Assembly (NCBI GenBank): GCA_965222215.1
Contig: OZ244931.1
Span: 1,426,001 to 1,490,000, forward strand
Length of the DNA stretch: 64,000 nucleotides
Reading direction: 5' to 3'
Origin: JABJAG01 sp965222215
GTDB lineage: Bacteria > Pseudomonadota > Alphaproteobacteria > UBA6615
Below the pieces are notes generated by a model. It was not told the DNA's origin. It searched no databases and worked only from the letters and a program-made list of their open reading frames with translations. Position numbers and translations under genes: made by a program. Of this stretch, positions 7,689 to 15,723 are shown piece after piece; position 1 is the first letter of the stretch; every line of letters begins with the position of its first letter.

Positions 7689-10028
7689 TCAGCCCGTGGC
7701 GTTCAGGGCCCGCCAGACCTTTTCGGATGTTGCGGGCATGTCGAAATCGACTTTCGCGCCCCGGCTGGCGAGAGCGTCGGCGATGGCATTCATCACAGAC
7801 GGCACGGCACCGACCATGCCGGATTCGCCGATCCCCTTGACGCCCAGCGGGTTGGTGATCGACGGCACCGGATGGAAATCGGTGTCGATCGACGGGATAT
7901 CCGTCGCGCGCGGCATGGCGTAGTCCATGAACGATCCGGTCAGAAGCTGGCCGCTTTCGTCGTATCGCACTTCCTCGCGCAGCGCCTGCCCGATTCCCTG
8001 AGCCACGCCGCCGTGGAGTTGGCCGTGGACGATCATCGGGTTGATGACGTTGCCCACGTCGTCGACGGCCCAGTAGCGGTCGACCGACACATCGCCGGTA
8101 TCCGGGTCGATTTCCACTTCGCAGATATGACAGCCGTTCGGGAAGAACTGTTCGGGCGCGCGGTATTCCTCCTCGCTGTCGAGTGTGTCCGGCAGTCCGT
8201 CCGGCTGGTGACCCTCGGCCACCGCGGCGCGAACCTGCTTCGCGAGATCGCGCAGCTCGATTTCCCGGTCCGTTCCCGCGACCCGGAATCGGCCGTCGGC
8301 GAACTCGATGTCCGCTTCCGCGGCCTCAAGCAGGTGCGCCGACCAGGCACGGCCTTTCTCGATCACGGCGTCGCATGTGTTCGCGATTGCGGAACCGGCC
8401 ATGATCATGGAGCGCGAGCCGATCGTGGCGAACCCGATCGGCACATCGTCGCTGTCGCCGTGCTTGAGCTCGATATCGGCGAAGGGCAGGCCCAGCCGCT
8501 CGGACATGACCTGCGCATAGCTGGTCTCATGCCCCTGTCCCTGGCTCTGGGTAGCCACCGCCAGCTCGATCCGGTCGTCTTCCGTGAAGCGGATGATCGA
8601 TCCCTCGAACGGCACCGCGCCGACGCATTCCAGCGCGCTCGCCAGCCCGCGTCCGCGGATTTTGCCGCGGGCCTCGCTCTCGGCCCGGCGCGTGTCGTAT
8701 TCATCGACCTCGGACAGCCGCAGCGCCTTTTCCATCACGGCCTCGAACTCACCGACATCGTAGGTGCGTCCGGCAGGCGTGGTGTAGGGCATGTCGGAGG
8801 GCGAGATGTAGTTCCGCCGGCGGAGCTCGACCGGGTCGCGCCCGGTCTCCCGCGCCGCCTGATCGACCAGCCGTTCCATGATCACCGCGGCCTGTTCCCG
8901 GCCCGCGCCGCGATAGGGCCCGATGGACGCCGTGTTGGTCATCACCAGCCGCGCCGAGACGTCGATCACGGGGGTGCGATAGACCAGCGGCAGCCCGTTC
9001 GGTGTGTTGCGGATGGAGACGAGCGGTCCGTGGCAGGCGATATAGGCCCCGAGTGCGTCGTTGACCTTCACGCGCACGGCGAGAAATTCACCGTCTTCCG
9101 CGAGCGCCAGCTCGGCTTCGATCTCGGCGTCCCTGGCGTGGTTGTCGTTCAGGAAGTGCTCGCTGCGGCTGCCCTGCCACTTCACGGGGCGCCCGAGCTC
9201 GCGCGCCGCAAAGAGGATCGCCACGTCTTCGGGGTAGGGCTGTTCCTTGATACCGAAACCGCCGCCGACATCGAAGGTGCGAATACGCATCTTCTCGCGC
9301 GGCAGGTTGAACACATGCTCGCACAGCACTTCCTGGATGTAGTGCACGCCCTGGCTCGAACAGGTCAGGGTGTAGCGGTCCGCGTCGGCATCGTATTCGG
9401 CGAGGCTGGCCCGGTTTTCCATGGCGGCGCCGGCCAGCCGGTTGTTGCGAAACCGCAGCCGCGAGATGTGCGCGGCCCTGGCGAAGGCTGCTTCGGCGGC
9501 TTCGGGGTCGCCGCCGCGCCAACGCACGGCCGTATTGTCGGGCGCCCGATCCGGCCACACGGCGGCTGCACCGTCCGCGATCGCGTCGGAAATCTCAACG
9601 GAGGCGGGAAGCGTCTCGATATCGGCGACGAGGAGTTCGACCGCGTCCTCGGCCTGCGCACGGGTTTCCGCGACGACCATCGCCACCGTTTCCCCGACAT
9701 GGCGCACGGTGCCGTAGGCGAGTCCGGGGCGCGGTGCCGGAATCGGCTTGTCCATGACCACGCCGGGCAGGGGCGGGCGGGCGTCGATGCCGCCGAGGCC
9801 AGCCTTTTCGAGTTCCCTGCCCGTGAACACACCCACGACGCCGGGCGCGGATTCCGCCTCGGCTGTATCGATGGAAACGATACGCCCGTGCGCGACAGTG
9901 GAGCGGAGGAACGCCGCATGAAGGTGCCCCGAATCGTCGAGGTCGTCCGTGAACTGTCCGCGCCCCGTCAAAAGGCGGACGTCTTCGCGGCGGCGGACAG
10001 GCTGGGAGGTACCGAACGTTTCCGACAT
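7689..10028 (-). CDS. Molybdenum hydroxylase large subunit (CoxL/xanthine dehydrogenase family, form II-like)
   Basis: A 779-residue molybdopterin-binding subunit, the size of CoxL. It begins with the usual VRRREDVRLLTGRGQFTDDL. The active-site loop reads PYRGAGRE, as in form II CoxL-like and aldehyde oxidase enzymes, not the AYxCSFR loop of true CO dehydrogenase. GVKGIGESGMVGAVPSV near the C-terminus carries the catalytic glutamate. It would hydroxylate an aldehyde or heterocycle. The FAD and [2Fe-2S] subunits normally encoded beside it are absent from the window, so its electron path is unclear. Confidence 0.9.
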   Translation of the reverse strand: MSETFGTSQPVRRREDVRLLTGRGQFTDDLDDSGHLHAAFLRSTVAHGRIVSIDTAEAESAPGVVGVFTGRELEKAGLGGIDARPPLPGVVMDKPIPAPRPGLAYGTVRHVGETVAMVVAETRAQAEDAVELLVADIETLPASVEISDAIADGAAAVWPDRAPDNTAVRWRGGDPEAAEAAFARAAHISRLRFRNNRLAGAAMENRASLAEYDADADRYTLTCSSQGVHYIQEVLCEHVFNLPREKMRIRTFDVGGGFGIKEQPYPEDVAILFAARELGRPVKWQGSRSEHFLNDNHARDAEIEAELALAEDGEFLAVRVKVNDALGAYIACHGPLVSIRNTPNGLPLVYRTPVIDVSARLVMTNTASIGPYRGAGREQAAVIMERLVDQAARETGRDPVELRRRNYISPSDMPYTTPAGRTYDVGEFEAVMEKALRLSEVDEYDTRRAESEARGKIRGRGLASALECVGAVPFEGSIIRFTEDDRIELAVATQSQGQGHETSYAQVMSERLGLPFADIELKHGDSDDVPIGFATIGSRSMIMAGSAIANTCDAVIEKGRAWSAHLLEAAEADIEFADGRFRVAGTDREIELRDLAKQVRAAVAEGHQPDGLPDTLDSEEEYRAPEQFFPNGCHICEVEIDPDTGDVSVDRYWAVDDVGNVINPMIVHGQLHGGVAQGIGQALREEVRYDESGQLLTGSFMDYAMPRATDIPSIDTDFHPVPSITNPLGVKGIGESGMVGAVPSVMNAIADALASRGAKVDFDMPATSEKVWRALNATG

Positions 10029-10063
10029 TGTTTTCTCGTGCTTATTGATTGGTTTCGGGAAGT

Positions 10064-11434
10064 CTAGATGAGTTCGAAATACCGGGCGAGTTCCCAGTCG
10101 CTGACATGCCTGCGGGATTCCCTGACTTCCCAGTCGCGCGATGCCGCGAAGTGGTCGACGAAGGCATCGCCGAACCAGTCGCGCGCGACGGTCGAGGCGG
10201 AGAATAGTGCCGCGGCTTCTTCGAGCGTGCGGGGCAACTGGCGTTCGTCCGGCAAGGGGTTGTCATAGGCATTGCCGGTGACGGCGTCGGCGGGCTCGAC
10301 CCGGTTTTCGATACCGTACAGACCGGAGGCCAGCGCGGCGGCGAGGGCCAGGTAGGGATTGGCGTCGGCCCCGGGCAGGCGGTGCTCGACCCGCTGGGAT
10401 TTGGGCGAGCCGGGAATGATGCGGAGCGCGCAGGTTCGGTTGTCGATGCCCCACGTCGCTGCCGTCGGCGCCCACAGGCCCGGGACGAGACGCCGGTAGG
10501 AATTCACTGTCGGTGCGAACAGGGCGCAGAACGCCGGCATCATGGCCAACTGGCCGCCGATGAAGTGACGCATCGTCTCGGACATGTTCCGGTCCGCCGA
10601 GTCGTCATGGAACGCGTTCTGCGAGTCGTTCAGGGACGCGAGCGACAGGTGGATATGCCCGGACTGGCCTGCCTCCCGCTCGCTCCACTTGGCCATGAAG
10701 GTGGCCATCAGGCCGCGGCCCATCGCGACGGCCTTCGTGTAGGTCTTGAACAATGCCGCCCGGTCGGCCGCCGCCAGCCCGTCGCTGGCAGAGATCGCGG
10801 CCTCGATCACGCCCGCGCCCATTTCCTCATGGATGCCCTCCAGCGGGAAATCCATCTTGCCGCAGGTGTCGAACAGTTCGCGATAGAAGTCGCTGAGTTG
10901 GGCCTGGCGCAGCATCGAATAGCCGGTGTTGCCCGGCGTCACCGGCTGCATGTCCTGGTAGTGTTTCTCGCGCACGCTTTCCGGTGTCTCGGTGAATACG
11001 AAGAACTCGTACTCGAACCCGGCCTTGACCGCGAAACCCATGTCGTCGGCCCGGGAGAGGACGCGGCGCAGAAGGCCGCGCGGGCAAAGCCCCTCGGCCG
11101 TGCCGGCAAATTCGCCGAGGAACAGCCAGCAATTGTCTTCGCCCGGAACCTGCCGCCCGGTTTCCGGTGCGATGCGGACGGGCGCGTCGGGAAACCCCGT
11201 GTGCCATCCGGTCAGACCCTCGCGGTCGTAGAGCTGGTCATTTACATCCCAGCCGAGCACCACGTCGCAAAAGCCGAACCCGTCCTCCAGGGCGCTCAGA
11301 AACTTGTCGCGGTGCATGAACTTGCCCCGCAACACGCCGTCCACATCCGTCACGCCGACCTTCACCATGTTCTGGTCGTGCGCGCGAACGTGCCGGGCGG
11401 CTTCTTCAGCGGACTGGATCGGATCTTCTGGCAC
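10064..11434 (-). CDS. Glutamine synthetase-family ligase (gamma-glutamyl-amine synthetase-like)
   Basis: A 456-residue enzyme of the glutamine synthetase fold, with ATP-dependent joining of an amine to the gamma carboxyl of glutamate as the likely reaction. VGVTDVDGVLRGKFMHRDKF and AGFEYEFFVF (metal-binding glutamates) match the family. GQSGHIHLSL replaces the usual GsGmHvHqS loop, and NRTCALRIIP and RVEHRLPGADANPYLALAA are conserved. Start is GTG with AGGA before it. The divergent loops argue against the housekeeping enzyme and toward polyamine or alkylamine catabolism (PuuA/IpuC-like). It leads the three-gene operon. Confidence 0.85.
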   Translation of the reverse strand: MPEDPIQSAEEAARHVRAHDQNMVKVGVTDVDGVLRGKFMHRDKFLSALEDGFGFCDVVLGWDVNDQLYDREGLTGWHTGFPDAPVRIAPETGRQVPGEDNCWLFLGEFAGTAEGLCPRGLLRRVLSRADDMGFAVKAGFEYEFFVFTETPESVREKHYQDMQPVTPGNTGYSMLRQAQLSDFYRELFDTCGKMDFPLEGIHEEMGAGVIEAAISASDGLAAADRAALFKTYTKAVAMGRGLMATFMAKWSEREAGQSGHIHLSLASLNDSQNAFHDDSADRNMSETMRHFIGGQLAMMPAFCALFAPTVNSYRRLVPGLWAPTAATWGIDNRTCALRIIPGSPKSQRVEHRLPGADANPYLALAAALASGLYGIENRVEPADAVTGNAYDNPLPDERQLPRTLEEAAALFSASTVARDWFGDAFVDHFAASRDWEVRESRRHVSDWELARYFELI

Positions 11435-11586
11435 TGGGAACGTCCTTCGCCGGGGGAGGGATGCGATACTACGCCGCCCGTGCCGCCCCGCAAACGCTCT
11501 CGCACTCGTGAACCTCGTTCCTTGAGGCGCGCGCGCGTTCCGCGCTACACAGATGGGGAAAGCCCGGTCCCGCGCGGAGAAAATTC

Positions 11587-11814
11587 ATGAGCATCGAAGC
11601 CATTGTCATCCTCGGTGTGCTGGCCGCCTGCATCGTGCTGGGTACATGGTCGGCGCTCGTCACCAAGGATTCCTGGGACCGCGAGCCCGCCGAGGGCGAG
11701 GATAGTTTCGACTATCACAAGGCCACGCTCGGCATTCATCAGCCGCCGGGCGAAGAGCAGTGGGAGAAAGACCTCGACTCGCTGCGGATGGACCAGAAGC
11801 ACCGCCTCTGCTGA
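11587..11814 (+). CDS. Small single-span membrane protein, unknown function
   Basis: A 75-residue protein with one N-terminal transmembrane segment (IVILGVLAACIVLGTWSALV, about residues 6-25) and an acidic soluble tail. GGAG lies shortly before the ATG. Its stop codon abuts the stop of the convergent DUF488 gene. I do not recognise a family. Confidence 0.6.
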   Translation: MSIEAIVILGVLAACIVLGTWSALVTKDSWDREPAEGEDSFDYHKATLGIHQPPGEEQWEKDLDSLRMDQKHRLC

Positions 11815-12252
11815 TCAGAGATGCGTGACGTTCAGGTCACGTCCCCAGCGATCCTCCAGATACTCGACGACCAGCCGCCGGTGGCAACGGTGCGGCGTGT
11901 CTTCGCTGCACAACAGGCACGCGCCTTCCAGTTCGGACGGGTCGAATGCCTCCTCGATCTTCCGCTCGGCCATGATGTCGAGGAAACGCGGTTCGAACGC
12001 CTCCCATTTCAGGCCGTTCTTCCGGTAGTCGGTAAACAGCGCATCGTCGGGCGCCAGTTCGGGTGCGTGGCGGTACCCGATACCGCCGATGTTCTTGAGA
12101 AAGAACTCCAGATCCGCGGCCTTGGCGAACCCGGCGAGTTGGGAGGTATTCTGCAGGCGGACATCGATCACCGTCTGCACGTTTGCGTTCTGCAGCCGCT
12201 CGAAAAAGTCGGCCGCGGTGGTCTTCGTGAAACCGATGGTGAACGTGGACAT
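11815..12252 (-). CDS. DUF488 family protein
   Basis: A 145-residue cytoplasmic protein starting MSTFTIGFTKT. It has the DUF488 pattern: TIGFTK at the N-terminus, VIDVR at about residues 28-32, and a C-terminal ACLLCSEDTPHRCHRRLVVEYL with conserved cysteines and histidines. The biochemical role of this family is unsettled. The start was set at the ATG giving the family N-terminus, since upstream in-frame sequence does not match. It is a single gene convergent with the small membrane protein. Confidence 0.85.
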   Translation of the reverse strand: MSTFTIGFTKTTAADFFERLQNANVQTVIDVRLQNTSQLAGFAKAADLEFFLKNIGGIGYRHAPELAPDDALFTDYRKNGLKWEAFEPRFLDIMAERKIEEAFDPSELEGACLLCSEDTPHRCHRRLVVEYLEDRWGRDLNVTHL

Positions 12253-12397
12253 GATGGGCAGTCTCGCGGGATTTTCGGGCCAGCGCAACTCTCACAGGTT
12301 CGTGACGCAGAGTGACTTTATGCGGGGCGGGTTGGCGTTATTTACTGCTCATGATCATCGTGCTTCTCCATTCGATCCATTCGCGTGGAGAGACCTC

Positions 12398-12426
12398 AAC
12401 GGCGGCGGAGACGCCGCCGTTTTTTT
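12398..12426 (+). terminator. Strong intrinsic terminator with no obvious upstream gene
   Basis: AACGGCGGCG and CGCCGCCGTT form a perfect 10-bp stem with GAGA tetraloop, continued by a T tract to 12426. It reads on the plus strand 72 bases before the first DUF3179 gene, but no plus-strand gene ends upstream. It may be an attenuator or close a small RNA of about 12320-12426. An open frame at 12351-12461 (36 codons) runs through it but lacks a ribosome site. Confidence 0.7.
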
Positions 12427-12497
12427 CCCGGCCCGCCTTGTCAGTGAGCGCCGGACGGTGATGAGACGAAAACAAGAACCGAGATGAATAAGACGGG

Positions 12498-13499
12498 ATG
12501 TTCGCAATGCCACTCTTTCTCACCCAAAAATGGGGCCGGATCGGCGCCATGCTTGCCACGGGTGTCCTTTTCCTGGTCGTGACAGCGACGGGTCAGGCGA
12601 ACCCGGCCTTCTGGAAACTCGAATGGCCGCAGACCGACTTCAGCAAACACAGCGTGCCGTTCGACGAGATCTTCTCCGGCGGCGTGCCGAAAGACGGTAT
12701 CCCCCCGATCTACGATCCGCAGTTCGGCCCCATCGCTGAAGTGGATCGGCTTTATGAAGGCACCGAACCGGTGATTTCCGTCGCAATCGACGGCAAGGCG
12801 CGCGCCTATCCGCTCGGCATCCTGATGACCCATGAGATCGTCAACGACGAGCTGGCCGGCAAGCCGATCGCGGTGACCTATTGCCCGCTGTGCAATTCGG
12901 CGATCGTCTTCGACCGCAACGTGGACGGCGATATCCTGACGTTCGGGGTGTCGGGCAAGCTGCGCAACTCCGACCTTGTCATGTGGGACCATGAGACCCA
13001 GAGCTGGTGGCAGCAGTTCACCGGCGAGGGCATCGTCGGCGAGAACACCGGGACCCAGCTCACCATGCTGCCGGTGCGCGTCGAATCCTTTGACCGGTTC
13101 AAGGCCCGTTTCCCCGAAGGTGAGGTGCTGAAAAGCCCGCGCGGCGGCCCGGGGTTCAACCCCTACGCCGGCTATGACACGTCCTCGCGCCCGTTCCTGT
13201 ATCGCGGTTCCTTCCCCGAGGGCATCCGGCCGCTGGAATACGTGGTCGCGGTCGAGGACGAGGCCTGGTCGATCGAACTCCTCCGCAAGGAAAAGAAGGT
13301 CGAGACCGACGATCTGGTGATCGTTTGGGAATCCGGCCAGAACGCGGCCATGGACCGGCGCAACATTTCCGATGGGCGCGACATCGGCAACGTGACCGTG
13401 CAGCGCAAGCAGGACGGCAAGCTTGTCGATGCCGTGCACGATGTGACGTTCGCGTTTTCGTTCCATGCGTTCAACCCGGACGGCACGATCCACAAATAG
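12498..13499 (+). CDS. DUF3179 domain-containing exported protein, copy 1
   Basis: A 333-residue protein. An N-terminal hydrophobic segment (about residues 15-33) ending near GQANP is a likely signal peptide. Family features follow: VAIDGKARAYPLGIL, HEIVND, a CxxC in VTYCPLCNSAIVFDR (C129, C132), and ETQSWWQQFTGEGIVG. The conserved CPLC motif suggests metal, heme or redox chemistry outside the cytoplasm, but no activity is established for the family as far as I know. It is the first of three tandem paralogues. Start could also be the ATG at 12507. Confidence 0.88.
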   Translation: MFAMPLFLTQKWGRIGAMLATGVLFLVVTATGQANPAFWKLEWPQTDFSKHSVPFDEIFSGGVPKDGIPPIYDPQFGPIAEVDRLYEGTEPVISVAIDGKARAYPLGILMTHEIVNDELAGKPIAVTYCPLCNSAIVFDRNVDGDILTFGVSGKLRNSDLVMWDHETQSWWQQFTGEGIVGENTGTQLTMLPVRVESFDRFKARFPEGEVLKSPRGGPGFNPYAGYDTSSRPFLYRGSFPEGIRPLEYVVAVEDEAWSIELLRKEKKVETDDLVIVWESGQNAAMDRRNISDGRDIGNVTVQRKQDGKLVDAVHDVTFAFSFHAFNPDGTIHK

Positions 13500-13508
13500 G
13501 CCTTAGCG

Positions 13509-14546
13509 ATGTTGCGCAAACATCCCGGTACGAAGGAGGGCCGGTCCCGTGCGGGGCTGGCCCTCGTCGTTTTCGCCATTGCGGCGGTCTCGCTGTGGGG
13601 CGTGCTGCCGGGGGCCTTTGCCCAGGGTGTCTCGAAATGGCAGCGGGAGTTTCCGCAAACCGATTTCGAAACGCGGGTGATCGAGTTGTCAGAGATCGAC
13701 GACGACGGCAATACGCGTGACTCGATCCCGCCGGTGCGCGAACCGAAATACATTCCGGCGCGCGAGGCGAAGGATATCGGGCCGCTGGAGCCGGTCCTGT
13801 CCATCGGGATCGACGGCGATTTCCGCGCTTATCCGCTCCGCATCCTGCTCTGGCACGAGATCGTCAATGAAGAGATCGGCGGCGTGCCGGTGCTCATCAG
13901 CTACTGCCCGTTGTGCAACTCCGGTGTCGTGTTCGACCGCCGGGTCGACGGCCAGCTGCTGGAGTTCGGCAACACCGGCCGCCTGCGCCACCGCGACATG
14001 GTGATGTACGACAAGCAGACCGAGAGCTGGTGGCAGCAATTCACGGGGCGCGCGATCATCGGCGACTTGTCCGGCAAGGCCATGAAACCGCTTCCGGCGC
14101 GGCTGGAATCACTGGCGAAATTCCGTGAGCGCGCGCCCGACGGCATGGTGCTTGTGCCGGAAGACGAGAGCGCGCGGCCCTACGGGGCCTCTCCCTATGA
14201 GGGGATGGATACGCAAGACCTGCCGCGCGCCCTGCAGGCGATCCACTTTCCCTTTCCGCTCCCGGACGGAATCCGCCCATTGCAGCGGGTGGTCACGGTA
14301 GGCGACGAGGCGTGGACGCTGGCGCTGCTGCGCGAGAACTCACCCGTGGAAGCGAACGATCTGGTGCTGACATGGGAAGCGGGACAGAATTCGATCCATG
14401 ACGCACAGCTCATCTTCCGCGGCCGCGACGTCGGCAACGTCGTCGTCCGGAAGAAGACCGGTGAGGGACTTGTCGATGTGCCCTACGACGTCGTGTTCGC
14501 GTTCTCCTTTCGCGCGTTCAATCCGGATGGCGAACTGCATTTTTAG
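13509..14546 (+). CDS. DUF3179 domain-containing exported protein, copy 2
   Basis: A 345-residue paralogue of its neighbours, nine bases after copy 1. The signal peptide spans about residues 15-38 and ends GAFAQG. The shared core is ISYCPLCNSGVVFDR (C133, C136), LWHEIVNEEIGG, and ESWWQQFTGRAIIG. It is clearly closer to copy 3 than to copy 1 around the CPLC and RDVGNVVV segments. Tight spacing implies co-transcription with copy 1. Function unknown; it may be periplasmic like the others. Confidence 0.88.
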   Translation: MLRKHPGTKEGRSRAGLALVVFAIAAVSLWGVLPGAFAQGVSKWQREFPQTDFETRVIELSEIDDDGNTRDSIPPVREPKYIPAREAKDIGPLEPVLSIGIDGDFRAYPLRILLWHEIVNEEIGGVPVLISYCPLCNSGVVFDRRVDGQLLEFGNTGRLRHRDMVMYDKQTESWWQQFTGRAIIGDLSGKAMKPLPARLESLAKFRERAPDGMVLVPEDESARPYGASPYEGMDTQDLPRALQAIHFPFPLPDGIRPLQRVVTVGDEAWTLALLRENSPVEANDLVLTWEAGQNSIHDAQLIFRGRDVGNVVVRKKTGEGLVDVPYDVVFAFSFRAFNPDGELHF

Positions 14547-14568
14547 CTGCATCACCGGCAAGAAAGTT

Positions 14569-14643
14569 GTCATGCCCGGACTTGATCCGGGCATCCTGTT
14601 TGACCAACTGCGCCGAGATGCGCGGGTCAAGCCCGCGCATGAC
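14569..14643. repeat. Dispersed intergenic inverted repeat (GTCATGCCCGGACTTGATCC type)
   Basis: The outer ends GTCATGC and GCATGAC are perfect inverted copies. Inside are two further arms, CCCGGACTTGATCCGGG and CGGGTCAAGCCCG. This is the widely dispersed alphaproteobacterial intergenic palindrome. It separates DUF3179 copies 2 and 3 and stops five bases before the start of copy 3, leaving no clear ribosome site. Confidence 0.7.
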
Positions 14644-14648
14644 GATCG

Positions 14649-15647
14649 ATGTTGAAGAGCGGTTCCGTCTTCGCGGTTCTGGTGTTCTTGGCCGCCGGGC
14701 CGGCCTCTGCCGATCTCGCGCTCTGGCGGCTCGAGTTTCCCAAAACGGATTTCGGGCGTGCGAGCGTGCCGCTGTCGGAAATTCACGACGACGGCAATCT
14801 GAGGGATACGATTTCGCCCATCGACCACCCGGTGTTTCAGCCCGTGTCGGCGATGACGGCGATGGGCGCGCTGGAGCCGGTGCTGTCCGTCATCGTCGAC
14901 GGCGACGCGCGGGCCTATCCGCTGCGGATGTTGCTCTGGCACGAGATCGTGAACGACACGGTCGGCGGTGTTCCCCTGCTGATCAGTTACTGCCCGTTGT
15001 GCAACTCCGGCGTTGTCTACGACCGGCGCCTGGACGGCGAGGCGGTCCGGTTCGGCAATACCGGGCGCATCCGTCATTTCGACATGGTGATGTACGACCA
15101 TCGGACCGAAAGCTGGTGGCAGCAGTTCACCGGCGAGGCCATTGTGGGCGCGCGCACGGGCGATGTCCTGACGCCGTGGCCGTCGCGACTCGAATCGCTC
15201 GCGCGGTTTCGCGAACGCGCGCCGGAAGGCCGGGTGATGATCCCCGCGGACGCGATGCGGCAGCCTTATGGCCAGACGCCGTATTACGGGGTGGACACGC
15301 TATGGGACACGCAATCGCGCAACATGCTTCGCGAACGCTATCCCTACGATCTGCCCGAGGATGTGTCACCGCTGTCGCGGGTGGTGGTGGTGGGTGAACG
15401 GGCGTGGTCGCTCGATCTGCTGCGTAAAAAGGGCACGCTGGAAGACGCAGGGCTCGTCCTGCGGTGGGAGCCGGGCCAGAACTCGATCCACGATCATCCC
15501 ATCGTTCCCGAAGGGCGGGATGTGGGCAATGTGGTCGTCCAGCGCCGCGGCGAGGGGAAAAGCCTGCACGACGTGCCTTATGACGTGACGTTTGCCTTTG
15601 CGTTCCGGGCCTTCCGGCCGAACGGGAAGATCGTGTTCGGATTGTGA
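14649..15647 (+). CDS. DUF3179 domain-containing exported protein, copy 3
   Basis: A 332-residue paralogue. The short signal peptide MLKSGSVFAVLVFLAAGPASA is cleaved before DLALW. The core matches the other copies: LLWHEIVNDTVGG, ISYCPLCNSGVVYDR (C115, C118), ESWWQQFTGEAIVG, and RDVGNVVVQRR. A palindromic repeat sits directly upstream in place of a normal spacer, and no Shine-Dalgarno is visible, so translation may depend on coupling or on RNA folding of the repeat. A molybdoenzyme gene follows 76 bases later on the same strand. Confidence 0.88.
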   Translation: MLKSGSVFAVLVFLAAGPASADLALWRLEFPKTDFGRASVPLSEIHDDGNLRDTISPIDHPVFQPVSAMTAMGALEPVLSVIVDGDARAYPLRMLLWHEIVNDTVGGVPLLISYCPLCNSGVVYDRRLDGEAVRFGNTGRIRHFDMVMYDHRTESWWQQFTGEAIVGARTGDVLTPWPSRLESLARFRERAPEGRVMIPADAMRQPYGQTPYYGVDTLWDTQSRNMLRERYPYDLPEDVSPLSRVVVVGERAWSLDLLRKKGTLEDAGLVLRWEPGQNSIHDHPIVPEGRDVGNVVVQRRGEGKSLHDVPYDVTFAFAFRAFRPNGKIVFGL

Positions 15648-15723
15648 TTTGTCGGTGATTGCGGCCTGCCGCAATCGACGGTGCGCGCGGGTTTCGCTAT
15701 ATTGCGGGCCTGGAGACAAAACG

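Noticed and set aside
7689..10028. True aerobic CO dehydrogenase
   Set aside because: The active-site loop is PYRGAGRE, not AYxCSFR, and the CoxM/CoxS genes are missing.
7872..10067. A 731-codon frame opposite the Mo hydroxylase
   Set aside because: Antisense shadow, no motif.
12351..12461. A 36-codon leader peptide before the DUF3179 genes
   Set aside because: No ribosome site, no run of regulatory codons, and the frame reads through the terminator. It is mentioned only as part of the attenuator question.
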